A DNA stretch of 64,000 nucleotides. Origin: Falsiroseomonas sp050563545 (GTDB lineage Bacteria; Pseudomonadota; Alphaproteobacteria; Acetobacterales; Acetobacteraceae). Of this stretch, positions 1 to 8,001 are shown piece after piece (the stretch's first letter is position 1; each line of letters opens with the position of its first letter). The position numbers were made by a program, and so were the translations under genes. Location: positions 146,585 through 210,584 of the forward strand of contig NZ_JBNXUM010000011.1 in assembly GCF_050563545.1 (NCBI RefSeq). The letters run 5' to 3'. The notes beneath the pieces are model-generated. The model worked only from the letters and a program-made list of their open reading frames with translations. It was not told the DNA's origin and did no database searches.

Positions 1-1641
1 CGGCTCGGCGGCGCGCTCCTCGCGGCGGGGCCGGTCGCCGTCGCGCCGGGGCGTGCGATCCGCCTGCGGCTCGGCGGCGCGCTCCTCGCGGCGGCGGTCG
101 TCGCGGCGCGGTGCGCCGCCGTCGCGGCGGTCATCGCGCCTCGGGCGGTCGTCCCGCCCGCGGCGGTCCCCGCCGCGCTCCGGCGCCCGCGAGGGCGCCC
201 GGCCGAAGCGGCCGCGGCGCGCCTTGGCACCCTCCGCGATCTCCTCCGGCGTCACGGGATCGAGGCCCTCGATCTCCATGCGGGGAATTGGCATGCCCGT
301 CAGCTTCTCGATCGCGGCGAGCGACTTCGCGTCCTCGGGGCAGGAGAGGGTGAAGGCATGCCCCTCGCGCCCCGCGCGGCCGGTGCGGCCGATGCGGTGG
401 ACGTAGTCCTCGGCGTGGAAGGGCACGTCGAAGTTGAAGACGTGGCTGAGCCCGCCGATGTCGAGCCCGCGCGCCGCGACGTCGCTGCACACCAGCAGCT
501 TGATGTCGCCGGCCTTGAAGCGGTTCAGCGTGGCGAAGCGGGCGGACTGGTCCATGTCCCCGTGCAGCTCGCCCACGGAGAAGCCGTGCTTCTTCAGCGA
601 CTTGTAGAGGATGTTCACGTCGACCTTGCGGTTGCAGAAGATCAGCGCGTTCTGCACCGCTTCCTTGCGCAACATCCGCCGCAGCGCCTCGCGCTTGTCG
701 TGCTCGCGCACCCAGACCAGGCCGGTGACGATCGTCGTCGCCACCGTCGCGGGGCGGCTGACGCTGATCTCCTTGGGGTTCGACAGGAACTGGTCGGACA
801 GGCGCCGGATCTCGGGCGCCATGGTGGCGGAGAAGAACAGCGTCTGGCGCAGCTTCGGCAGGAAGGAGACGATCTTCTCGACATCGGGGATGAAGCCCAT
901 GTCGAGCATGCGGTCGGCTTCGTCGATCACCAGCACCTTGCAGTCCGCGAGCAGGATGCGGCCGCGGTCGAACAGGTCGAGCAGCCGCCCCGGCGTCGCG
1001 ATCAGCACGTCCACGCCCTTCTCCAGCACGTCGCGCTGGTCGTTCATGGATTCGCCGCCGATCAGCAGCGCGTGGTTCAGGCCGAGGTACTTGCCGTATT
1101 TCACGAACTGCTCGGCGACCTGCAGCGCAAGCTCGCGCGTCGGCTCCAGGATCAGGCTGCGCGGCATGCGCGCCTTGGCCCGGCTGCCCGCGAGGATGTC
1201 GAGCATCGGCAAGGTGAAGCCGGCGGTCTTGCCGGTGCCGGTCTGCGCCACGCCCATGACGTCGCGGCCCATCAGGACGATCGGGATCGCCTGTTCCTGG
1301 ATCGGCGTGGGGTAGAGGTAGCCGGATTCCGCGACTGCCCGAAGGATCGGCTCGGACAGGCCGAGATCGGCGAAGGTGGTCTTCGCGGCCTCCTCGGCCA
1401 GCGCCTCGTCCTCCTCCGTCGGGCCCTGCTCGTCCTCGTCGGAGGACTGGTCGTCGTCGGAGGGATCGTCCTCGGCGTCGGAGTCGGCGTCGTCGGAGTC
1501 GGCGTCGATCTCCTCAGCCTCGTCCTCGACGCGCCCGGCCTCCTCCGCCGCGGCGATGGGCGCGGGGACGGTGTCGGTGCTGTCGGCGTTGTGCTCGGTC
1601 TCGGCCGCGCGCGGGGCGGTCGCGTCGCTCGGGTCGCTCAA
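1..1641 (-). CDS. rhlE: DEAD-box RNA helicase, RhlE type (C-terminus outside window)
   Basis: ATP-dependent RNA helicase that probably remodels structured RNA in the cytoplasm. At least 547 codons are visible and the reading frame runs off the left edge. The Q motif region (YPTPIQEQAIP), Walker A (AQTGTGKT), PTRELA, the DEAD box (VLVIDEADRMLDMGF, coded near 913-930), SAT (FFSATM) and motif VI (HRIGRTGRAG) are all present in order. About 75 acidic, Asp/Glu/Ser-rich residues precede the helicase core, and the visible C-terminal part is an Arg/Asp/Glu-rich tail as in many RhlE-like proteins. I chose a TTG start at 1641 because GAGAAG lies just upstream and it gives the typical beginning MSDPSD; no in-frame ATG was seen nearby. 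Divergent from the PH-domain gene. The family is certain; the rhlE name is by similarity. Confidence 0.9.
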   Translation of the reverse strand, partial: MSDPSDATAPRAAETEHNADSTDTVPAPIAAAEEAGRVEDEAEEIDADSDDADSDAEDDPSDDDQSSDEDEQGPTEEDEALAEEAAKTTFADLGLSEPILRAVAESGYLYPTPIQEQAIPIVLMGRDVMGVAQTGTGKTAGFTLPMLDILAGSRAKARMPRSLILEPTRELALQVAEQFVKYGKYLGLNHALLIGGESMNDQRDVLEKGVDVLIATPGRLLDLFDRGRILLADCKVLVIDEADRMLDMGFIPDVEKIVSFLPKLRQTLFFSATMAPEIRRLSDQFLSNPKEISVSRPATVATTIVTGLVWVREHDKREALRRMLRKEAVQNALIFCNRKVDVNILYKSLKKHGFSVGELHGDMDQSARFATLNRFKAGDIKLLVCSDVAARGLDIGGLSHVFNFDVPFHAEDYVHRIGRTGRAGREGHAFTLSCPEDAKSLAAIEKLTGMPIPRMEIEGLDPVTPEEIAEGAKARRGRFGRAPSRAPERGGDRRGRDDRPRRDDRRDGGAPRRDDRRREERAAEPQADRTPRRDGDRPRREERAAEP

Positions 1642-1898
1642 GGATCGCTTCTCTGATGGCCTCTGGCCTGTCGGCGCCGCCGAGGCCCCGTCGGGCAAGG
1701 GCGGCCAATATGCGGCCCGCGGGCGCAACGAAAGGCGCGCGGAGCCCATGGGAACGGCGGGCATATGCGCCGATGTCTCCAGGAAATCAAGCGCAGGCGG
1801 GCCATGGCAGCCGCGCTCGGAACCCACCGCAGCCCTGCGCGAATGGCTTGCCCAGGGCTGGCCGCCATCGCATTAGTCCGCAACGGGGGGAGCCGACG

Positions 1899-2288
1899 AT
1901 GACCGAGACGACCATCCTCGAGACGCGTGAGACCAAGCGGTCCTACGGCCTGGGACGAGGGCTCGTCGCGATCCTGCTGCTCGGCCTGCCCTTCCTCGGC
2001 CGGCAGCGCATTACGGTGACGAACGAGCGCATCGTCATCGAGCAGGGCTTCTGGACCAAGACGCGCGACGACATCGAGATCTTCCGCATCCGCGACGTCG
2101 TGTCGAAGCAGGCGCTGTGGCACCGCCTGGTCGGGATCGGCGACGTCGTGATCAAGGCGACGGAAGGAAGGTCGGAGGAGAACCACGTGCTGCGCGGCGT
2201 GCCAGACCCCATCGGCGTGAGCGAGGCGATCCGCAAGGCCTGGAACGCCTCGGCCCGCCCGCGCACGGCGACCAACCTGGACGGATGA
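1899..2288 (+). CDS. small PH-domain (bPH/YdbS-like) membrane-associated protein
   Basis: 129 residues. A short hydrophobic stretch (LVAILLLGLPFLG, about residues 22-34) is followed by a compact beta-rich domain containing ITVTNERIVIEQGFWTKTRD, the pattern of bacterial PH domains that follow one membrane segment. The ATG at 1899 is preferred over upstream in-frame starts because GGGGGGAG lies before it and because the upstream sequence has no protein-like composition. It is followed 7 bp later by the isomerase-like gene, so the two are probably co-transcribed. The role is unknown; these proteins are usually membrane-peripheral with no catalytic function. Confidence 0.75.
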   Translation: MTETTILETRETKRSYGLGRGLVAILLLGLPFLGRQRITVTNERIVIEQGFWTKTRDDIEIFRIRDVVSKQALWHRLVGIGDVVIKATEGRSEENHVLRGVPDPIGVSEAIRKAWNASARPRTATNLDG

Positions 2289-2295
2289 GGCGACG

Positions 2296-2943
2296 ATGAC
2301 CGCGACGGTGGATTTCTGGGTCTCGATCGGCAGCACCTACACCTATCTCGCGGTGATGCGGGCCGAGGCGGTGGCCCAGGCCGAAGGCGTGGCGCTGAAC
2401 TGGCGCGCCTTCTCCGTGCGGAAGATCATGGTCGAGCAGAACAACTCCCCCTTCCGCAACAAGCCGGTCAAGGCGGCCTACATGTGGCGCGACATCGCAC
2501 GCCGCGCCGCCGCGCGCGGCCTGTCGCCGAGGATCCCCGCGCCCTATCCGCTGGAGGAATTCGACCTGGCGAACAAGGTCGCGGTGCTCGGCCTGCAGCG
2601 GGGCTGGGGGCGCGACTACATCCGCGCCGCCTATCGCCTGTGGTTCGAGCAGGGGATCGAGGCCGGCCAGCCCGACAACCTCGCGGGCGCGCTCGGCGGC
2701 CTCGGGCTCGACGTGGCGGCGGCGCTGGAGGAGGCCCGGTCGGACGCGATCCGCGCGGCCTACGACGCCGCGACGGAGGAGGCGAAGGCGCTCGGCGTCT
2801 TCGGCGCACCGAGCTTCGTGGCGGCGGGCGAGGTCTTCTGGGGCGACGACCGGCTGGAGGACGCGCTGGCCTGGGCGAAGAACGGAACCCTTCGCCCGAC
2901 CTCAGGCGAGGTCAGGTCGGCGAGTGGAAGGTCTTCTCGCTGA
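2296..2943 (+). CDS. 2-hydroxychromene-2-carboxylate isomerase-like (DsbA/kappa-GST fold) protein
   Basis: 215 residues with the DsbA-like thioredoxin fold of the NahD/kappa glutathione transferase family. The N-terminus VDFWVSIGSTYTYLA matches the family's strand plus catalytic serine region. The C-terminal FGAPSFVAAGEVFWGDDRLE is the conserved cis-Pro loop and helix found in HCCA isomerases. Characterised members isomerise 2-hydroxychromene-2-carboxylate in naphthalene breakdown using glutathione. No other naphthalene gene is nearby, so the substrate here is unknown. The last 32 bp overlap the 3' end of the convergent NTF2-like gene. Confidence 0.8.
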   Translation: MTATVDFWVSIGSTYTYLAVMRAEAVAQAEGVALNWRAFSVRKIMVEQNNSPFRNKPVKAAYMWRDIARRAAARGLSPRIPAPYPLEEFDLANKVAVLGLQRGWGRDYIRAAYRLWFEQGIEAGQPDNLAGALGGLGLDVAAALEEARSDAIRAAYDAATEEAKALGVFGAPSFVAAGEVFWGDDRLEDALAWAKNGTLRPTSGEVRSASGRSSR

Positions 2944-3283
2944 CCGTCCAGCCGTCCTCGTCGCGTCGGATCATCGACAGGAAGTCCACGTAGTCCCGGC
3001 CGTTCCAGCGCATGGCGACCTTCACCACGGCTGCCCGGCCGGCGCGGTCGATCGACACGATGCGCATGTCGAAGCGCTCGCCCGCGGCCTCGCGCGGGCC
3101 GAGGCCGGCGGCGTAGGAGACGAACTGCTCGCGTGTCAGGCTTCGCCATTCGCCGCCACGGTAACCCTGGATGCGTGCCGTGGGATGGAAGGCGGCATTC
3201 AGCTTCGCGGCGTCGGCTTCATGCATGCCCTGCATGTAGAGACAGGCGGTGCGCTCGATGGCGGCAAGGTCCTCGTCGCGCAT
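2912..3283 (-). CDS. NTF2-like / lumazine-binding-like protein
   Basis: 123 residues from the ATG at 3283, or 128 from a GTG at 3298 that overlaps the protease stop codon as GTGA. The sequence has the cone-fold NTF2 layout: an N-terminal helix (AAIERTACLYMQGMHEADAAKLNAAF), then HPTARIQGYRGGEW, and C-terminal strands (AVVKVAMRWNGRDYVDFLSMIR). This matches putative lumazine-binding/SnoaL-like small proteins. It lies at the end of the radC-protease run and converges with the isomerase gene, overlapping it by 32 bp. No catalytic role can be assigned. Confidence 0.7.
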   Translation of the reverse strand: MRDEDLAAIERTACLYMQGMHEADAAKLNAAFHPTARIQGYRGGEWRSLTREQFVSYAAGLGPREAAGERFDMRIVSIDRAGRAAVVKVAMRWNGRDYVDFLSMIRRDEDGWTVSEKTFHSPT

Positions 3284-3294
3284 CGCCTGCCGCC

Positions 3295-4122
3295 TCACCC
3301 CATGCAGCGCAGGAACAGAACCGAGGGGTGGACGGTCTCGCCCACCTCGTCCGCCGCGCGTGGCTGGGCGCGATCCACCAGGCGGGGCTCGACGCGGTTG
3401 GCGCGGAGGAAGGCCAGCGCCTCGGTGTGCTTGACCGCGAAGTTGACGTTCTGCGGGATGTCGCCGGTGCGCTGCGCGATGCGCTGGGCGTTGAGCTTGG
3501 ACACGATCACGCCGACCACGTTGCCGCTCATGTCGAGCAGCGGGCCGCCGGAATTCCCGGGCTGCACCGGTGCGCTGATCTGGAACTGCCGCTGGTTGTC
3601 GCCGAGCCCCGCCAGCGCCGAGATCTCGCCCGTCGTCAGCGTCGGCCCCGAGGACAGCAGCCCCGCCAGAGGGAAGCCGTAGGTCAGGACGCCCTCGCCG
3701 CGGCGGAGATTGGCCTCGCGCCGGAAGGGCAGGGGCGGGCCGGCCTCGGCCGGCAGTTCCAGCAGGGCGAGGTCCACCTCCCGGTCCGAGGTCACGACGC
3801 GTGCCGCGCCCTCGGTCCCGGCGGCATTGCGGTAGCGCACCGCCAGGCAGCCCTCGATGACGTGGTGGTTGGTCAGCGCGCGGCCGGGTGCCACGACGAA
3901 GCCGGTGCCGGTGGAGAGCGTCCGTCCCGAGCCACCCGGCGGCGTCGGCGCCGGCGCGCCAGGCTTGCCCGGCGCGGCCGGCACCGGCGCGGCGGCGAGC
4001 GCTGGCGGCTTCTGCGTCGGCAGCGGCGGGAAGGCGGGAGCAGGCCCCGGCTTGCCCTGGCCGAGCGCCGCGCCGGCGGCCAGGCCGATCAAGAGCGCGG
4101 GAAGAAGCGGGATGAGACGCAT
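3295..4122 (-). CDS. secreted trypsin-like serine protease (S1 family)
   Basis: 275 residues. A Sec signal (MRLIPLLPALLIGLAAGAALG, about 1-21) is followed by a Pro/Ala-rich linker (about 22-65) and a chymotrypsin-fold domain. The catalytic triad is visible: His87 in TNHHVI, Asp117 in DREVDLALL and Ser191 in QPGNSGGPL. No PDZ domain follows, so it is shorter than DegP/HtrA. The ATG at 4122 was chosen because it begins exactly at the signal peptide; an in-frame ATG at 4152 is possible. It is probably co-transcribed with radC upstream and the NTF2-like gene downstream. The periplasmic target is unknown. Confidence 0.85.
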   Translation of the reverse strand: MRLIPLLPALLIGLAAGAALGQGKPGPAPAFPPLPTQKPPALAAAPVPAAPGKPGAPAPTPPGGSGRTLSTGTGFVVAPGRALTNHHVIEGCLAVRYRNAAGTEGAARVVTSDREVDLALLELPAEAGPPLPFRREANLRRGEGVLTYGFPLAGLLSSGPTLTTGEISALAGLGDNQRQFQISAPVQPGNSGGPLLDMSGNVVGVIVSKLNAQRIAQRTGDIPQNVNFAVKHTEALAFLRANRVEPRLVDRAQPRAADEVGETVHPSVLFLRCMG

Positions 4123-4177
4123 GACGAGGGAACCATGCCGAGATCGGCGCATCCCGGTCAATCGCCGCGTCGCTTCG

Positions 4178-4918
4178 TTACAGCAGGCCCTCCCGCCGGA
4201 AGGACAAATGCCGGCCGTTGCCGACGATGAGGTGGTCATGGACGATGATGCCCATCACGCCGGCGGCCGCCTTCACCTCCGCCGTCATCTCGATGTCGGC
4301 CCGCGACGGGGTGGGGTCGCCGCTGGGGTGGTTGTGCACCAGGATCAGCGCGGTGGCGCCGAGCTCGAGCGCGCGCTTCACCACCTCCCGCGGGTAGACC
4401 GGCGTGTGGTTGACCGTCCCGCGGGCCTGCGCCTCGTCGGCGATCAGCCGGTTCTTCGTGTCCAGGAAAAGGATGCGGAACTGCTCGATCGAATCGCGCG
4501 CCATGGCGGCCTGGAGATACGCCGTCAGCCGGTCCCAGTTGTTCAGCACCGGCTTCTCCGTCGCCTCGGCGCGCAGCAGGCGGAGCGCCGCGGCCTGGGC
4601 GGCCTTGATGACGGCGACCGCGGCGTCGCCGACGCCCTCTACCTCCTTCAGCGCCTCGGGCGGGGCGGCCAGCACATTGGCGAAGCTGCCGAAGCGCTCG
4701 ACCATCGCCTTGCTGACGGGCTTGGTGTCGCGGCGGAGGATCGCGAAAAAGAGCAGCAGCTCGAGCAGCTCGTAATCCGCCAGCGCGTCCGGCCCGGCAT
4801 CCAGCAGCTTGCGGCGCAGCCGGTCGCGATGGCCGAGATGGCCCGGTGGCGCTTCCTCGCCGACCGGGGTCAGGGCGAAGAGGCCGGCGGCCTCCGAGAG
4901 CTGTGGCGTCCTGGCCAT
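4178..4918 (-). CDS. radC: RadC family protein (JAB/MPN+ domain)
   Basis: 246 residues, the usual RadC length. An N-terminal helix-hairpin-helix region (about residues 45-110, with VEGVGDAAVAVIKAA) precedes the JAB metalloprotease-like domain. That domain carries the motif HNHPSGDPTPS, with zinc ligands His195 and His197, Ser199 and Asp201. RadC was historically called a DNA-repair protein, but its biochemical role is unsettled. In alphaproteobacteria it commonly sits next to map, as here with only the DUF2306 gene between. Start ATG at 4918. Confidence 0.93.
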   Translation of the reverse strand: MARTPQLSEAAGLFALTPVGEEAPPGHLGHRDRLRRKLLDAGPDALADYELLELLLFFAILRRDTKPVSKAMVERFGSFANVLAAPPEALKEVEGVGDAAVAVIKAAQAAALRLLRAEATEKPVLNNWDRLTAYLQAAMARDSIEQFRILFLDTKNRLIADEAQARGTVNHTPVYPREVVKRALELGATALILVHNHPSGDPTPSRADIEMTAEVKAAAGVMGIIVHDHLIVGNGRHLSFRREGLL

Positions 4919-4988
4919 CGCCGCCAGACTGCCGCAGCGCAGGGCGGGATTACAACCGTCGGGCGAGAGTCGGGCATGCGCGACCGGC

Positions 4989-5381
4989 TCAGCCGCCGAG
5001 CAGCACGTCGTGCATGATCCGCCCCGGCATCAGGGTGAACAGCCCCGTGAGGACCAGCGCACCGAGATAGAGGCCGAGCATCAGGTTGCGATGGCGCCCA
5101 ACGCGGTGCCGGCGCGCCATCAGCACGGCGAGCGGCACGAGGACCAGCACGAAGGGCACGATCAGGTGGATCCAGGAATAGCGCCCATCCTTGCCCGTGA
5201 TGCCGAGGGCGGAGAGCGCCACCGCCAGCATCAGCCCAACCCAGGCCCAGCCCAGCACGCGATGCGGGGTGCGGCCCTTGCGGCCGGCGAACTGGAGGAT
5301 GCCGACGAGAAGCGCGCCGAGCGCGGCGGCGACATGGAGCTGCACGAGAACGGGCGCTGCCGTCAGAGGGGCGAGGTTCAT
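4989..5381 (-). CDS. DUF2306 membrane protein
   Basis: 130 residues with four predicted transmembrane helices: PVLVQLHVAAALGALLVGILQFA, VLGWAWVGLMLAVALSALG, WIHLIVPFVLVLVPLAVLMA and LMLGLYLGALVLTGLFTL. Histidines within or beside the helices (LHVAAA, PHRVLGW, HRVGRHRN) match the DUF2306 pattern. The ATG at 5381 was preferred; a GTG at 5405 would add eight residues. Function is unknown; the family is a small integral membrane protein of the inner membrane. Confidence 0.75.
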   Translation of the reverse strand: MNLAPLTAAPVLVQLHVAAALGALLVGILQFAGRKGRTPHRVLGWAWVGLMLAVALSALGITGKDGRYSWIHLIVPFVLVLVPLAVLMARRHRVGRHRNLMLGLYLGALVLTGLFTLMPGRIMHDVLLGG

Positions 5382-5454
5382 GACCGGCCACCCGCCATGT
5401 GACACTCATTCACATAACAGGCGGGCCATGTCGGGGCAAGCATTGCCCGCGGCT

Positions 5455-6264
5455 TCAGCGCCCGCTGTAGGGCGGGCGATGCAGGCCGGCGGGCGAGATG
5501 GTGAAGATCTCCACCCCGTCCTCGGTGACGCCGACCATGTGCTCGAACTGCGCCGAAAGGCTCCGGTCCCGCGTCACGGCGGTCCAGCCATCGTCGAGGA
5601 TCTTCACCTCGGGGCGGCCGGCATTCACCATCGGCTCCACCGTGAAGAACATGCCGGGCCTGAGGACGGGCCCTTCGCCGGGCCGGCCGAAATGCAGCAC
5701 GTTCGGCGGCTCGTGGAAGCGCCGCCCGATGCCGTGGCCGCAGAAATCCCGCACGACGGAGAAGCGGTGGCGTTCCACGAAGGCCTGGATGGCATGGCCG
5801 ATGTCGCCGAGGGTGGCGCCCGGCCGGATCGCCGCGACGCCGCGCATCATCGATTCGTAGGTCACATCCATCAGCAGCCGCGCCTTGGTGGACGCCGTGC
5901 CGGCCACGTACATGCGGCTGCTGTCGCCATGCCAGCCGTCGAGGATGACGGTGACGTCGATGTTGACGATGTCGCCATCGGCCAGCATGCGCTCGCCGGG
6001 GATGCCGTGGCAGACCACGTGGTTGATCGAGGTGCAGGACGACTTGGTGTAGCCGCGGTAGCCCAGCGTCGCGGGGGTGGCGCCGTGCGCCAGGATCCAA
6101 TCGTGGATGATGCGGTCGAGCTGCTCCGTGGTGACGCCGGGCTGCACATGCGGCGTGATCATGTCGAGCGTCTCGGCGGCGAGGCGTCCGGCACGGCGCA
6201 TGCCCTCGAAATCCTCGGGGCGATGGATGGTGATGCGGCGCGCTTCGCCGCCCTGCTGCTCCAT
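5455..6264 (-). CDS. map: methionine aminopeptidase, type I
   Basis: 269 residues; removes the initiator methionine from nascent proteins in the cytoplasm. The pita-bread fold landmarks are present: SINHVVCHGIPGER, the metal-ligand region GDIVNIDVTVILDGWHGDSSRMY, the catalytic histidine region DFCGHGIGRRFHEPPNV, and the final ligands in FFTVEPMVNAG and SAQFEHMVGVTEDG. Start at the ATG at 6264 (MEQQGGEAR), which puts the conserved domain at the usual distance; upstream in-frame codons are composition noise. Essential single-copy gene in most bacteria. Confidence 0.96.
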   Translation of the reverse strand: MEQQGGEARRITIHRPEDFEGMRRAGRLAAETLDMITPHVQPGVTTEQLDRIIHDWILAHGATPATLGYRGYTKSSCTSINHVVCHGIPGERMLADGDIVNIDVTVILDGWHGDSSRMYVAGTASTKARLLMDVTYESMMRGVAAIRPGATLGDIGHAIQAFVERHRFSVVRDFCGHGIGRRFHEPPNVLHFGRPGEGPVLRPGMFFTVEPMVNAGRPEVKILDDGWTAVTRDRSLSAQFEHMVGVTEDGVEIFTISPAGLHRPPYSGR

Positions 6265-6422
6265 GGTGTCGTGACTGTCCGCTGGGCTGGGCCGAGGGCC
6301 GGAAGATGCGCGCGGGGACCGGCGGTTGCAAGGCAAGGCTGGCGCGCGCGGGGCGCGGGGGTCTTGCGTTGCCCGGCCGTTTCGTGCCTCCGGGACTGCG
6401 TCCCTCCGCCGATCCCGCGGGA

Positions 6423-7307
6423 TCAGCCCCCCGGGCGCTCCCCCGCCTTCCGCTCCACCGTCCCCAGCGCATCCGCCAGCCTGACGGTCGCGCTGCCGGG
6501 CCGGGCCGGCTTCTGCTGGCTCTCATGCGGCGCCCAGCCCGTCATCATGATCAGCCTGAGGCCCGGCGCGATCCCCTCCGGCCCCTGCGGCAGCGCCGCG
6601 GCGGCCATCGGCAGCAGCGCCCGCGGCGGCGGGCGGCGATCCGCCGCCAGCACCGCGTTGGTCTCGCCGGCCGCGCGGAGGTCGGCGAAGAGGCCGAGCG
6701 CGGTCCGGTAGGCCAGCGGCACCTCCTCCTGGTCCGCGACCGGCAGCGCGAAGCCCGCGCGCTGCAGCAGCCCCGCGGCGTCGCGGAGCTCGGGGAAGGG
6801 CGAGACCCGCGGCGACAGCCCGCCGCGCAGGGACGTCTCCGCCTCGGCCAGCGCCTCCCGCAGGGGCTGCAGCGTGCCGAGGCCGGGGATGGAGGCCAGG
6901 AACAGCCCGTCCGGGGCCAGGCAGCGCCGGATCTGGATCAGCGCGCCGGGCAGGTCGTTGACCCAGTGCAGCGAGACGCTGGCCACCACCAGGTCGAAGC
7001 TCTCCGGGGCGAAGGGCAAGAACTCCTCGTCCGCCGCGACCGGCAGGCCGCCGGCGCGCGCCGCCATCCCGGGCGACAGGTCGGCCGACACCACGAAGGG
7101 GATGCCCCGCGCGGCGAGCCTCGGCGCCACCACGCCCCGCCCGCCGAGATCGAGCGCGCGGGAGAAGCGCCGGGTCGTGTCGTCCAGCCGGTCGAGCAGC
7201 CGCTCCGCGCAATCCTCCAGGATCGGCGCGACGCGCGACACCGTCGCCGCGGCGCGGTCGCGGCGCTTGCGCAGCAATCGCCGGTCGAAGACCCGCATCC
7301 CGTCCAT
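6423..7307 (-). CDS. SAM-dependent methyltransferase, BioC/NDUFAF5-like
   Basis: 294 residues. The start MDGMRVFDRRLLRKRRDRAA resembles alphaproteobacterial relatives of NDUFAF5 and BioC. The class I SAM motif is ALDLGGRGVVAPRLAARG, followed by FDLVVASVSLHWVNDLPGAL (post-I/II region) and LAPDGLFLASIPGLGTL. In many alphaproteobacteria this gene is next to comF and grxC; here two sulfur-related genes separate it from comF. It could be malonyl-ACP methyltransferase or a respiratory-complex assembly hydroxylase/methyltransferase; sequence alone does not decide. Divergent from the cupin gene with 79 bp between. Confidence 0.8.
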   Translation of the reverse strand: MDGMRVFDRRLLRKRRDRAAATVSRVAPILEDCAERLLDRLDDTTRRFSRALDLGGRGVVAPRLAARGIPFVVSADLSPGMAARAGGLPVAADEEFLPFAPESFDLVVASVSLHWVNDLPGALIQIRRCLAPDGLFLASIPGLGTLQPLREALAEAETSLRGGLSPRVSPFPELRDAAGLLQRAGFALPVADQEEVPLAYRTALGLFADLRAAGETNAVLAADRRPPPRALLPMAAAALPQGPEGIAPGLRLIMMTGWAPHESQQKPARPGSATVRLADALGTVERKAGERPGG

Positions 7308-7386
7308 CGCGGGCAGATGCGCCGGCTTCGCGCGGCCCGCAAGCAGGCGTAGGCTCCCGCCGGAACACGAAGGAGGAGGCCAGCCC

Positions 7387-8001
7387 ATGAACGCCACCGA
7401 CGTCTCCGCCGCCCGCGCGGCCGCGGTCGCCGCCACCATCGACCGCATCCGCGCCATCGAGGCCGAGCACGGCGTCACCCGCCCCGCGCTCGAGAAGATC
7501 CGCGCCGAGATGATGAAGCTCGCGGCGCAGGAGCACCTGTTCCCCTCCGCCACCTTCCCGCCCCCGCCGAACGGCGAGAAGGGCTCCAACCGCTACCTCC
7601 TGCAGGAGGATCCGGGCAACCGCTTCGCGCTCTACATGAACGCGCTGAACCCCGGGAACTCCACCAAGCCGCACGACCACACGACCTGGGCCGTCGTCGT
7701 CGCCGTGGACGGGCAGGAGCTCAACAAGGTCTATGAGCGCACCGACGACGGCTCCGACCCCGACAGATGCGAGCTTCGCGTCCGCGAGGAGATCATGGTC
7801 GAGCCCGGGCGCGGCATCTGCCTGATGCCGGAGGACATCCACTCCATCCACACAACCGGCGACCGCCCGACGCGCCACCTCCACATGTACGGCCTGGCGC
7901 TGGAGAAGCTCGACAACCGCCGGGGCTACGACCCCGAGACCGGCGCCGTCGTGCCCTACAACAAGAACTTCATGAAGCCGACTGCGACGGCCAAGGCATG
8001 A
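7387..8001 (+). CDS. cysteine-dioxygenase-like cupin (thiol dioxygenase)
   Basis: 204 residues. The cupin metal site is recognisable: STKPHDHTTWAVVVAVDG supplies the first histidine pair and MPEDIHSIHTTGDRPTRHLHMYG the third histidine. This is the arrangement of the CDO_I family, whose members oxidise cysteine or 3-mercaptopropionate to sulfinates using non-haem Fe(II) and O2. A strong AAGGAGGAGG site precedes the ATG. The stop overlaps the next start as ATGA, so translation is coupled to the rhodanese protein, which supports a role in organic sulfur oxidation. Cysteine versus another thiol is undecided. Confidence 0.82.
   Translation: MNATDVSAARAAAVAATIDRIRAIEAEHGVTRPALEKIRAEMMKLAAQEHLFPSATFPPPPNGEKGSNRYLLQEDPGNRFALYMNALNPGNSTKPHDHTTWAVVVAVDGQELNKVYERTDDGSDPDRCELRVREEIMVEPGRGICLMPEDIHSIHTTGDRPTRHLHMYGLALEKLDNRRGYDPETGAVVPYNKNFMKPTATAKA

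Noticed and set aside
358..1656. Long plus-strand open frame of 432 codons
   Set aside because: It is antisense to the helicase, whose conserved motifs are all readable on the minus strand; high GC leaves such shadow frames open.
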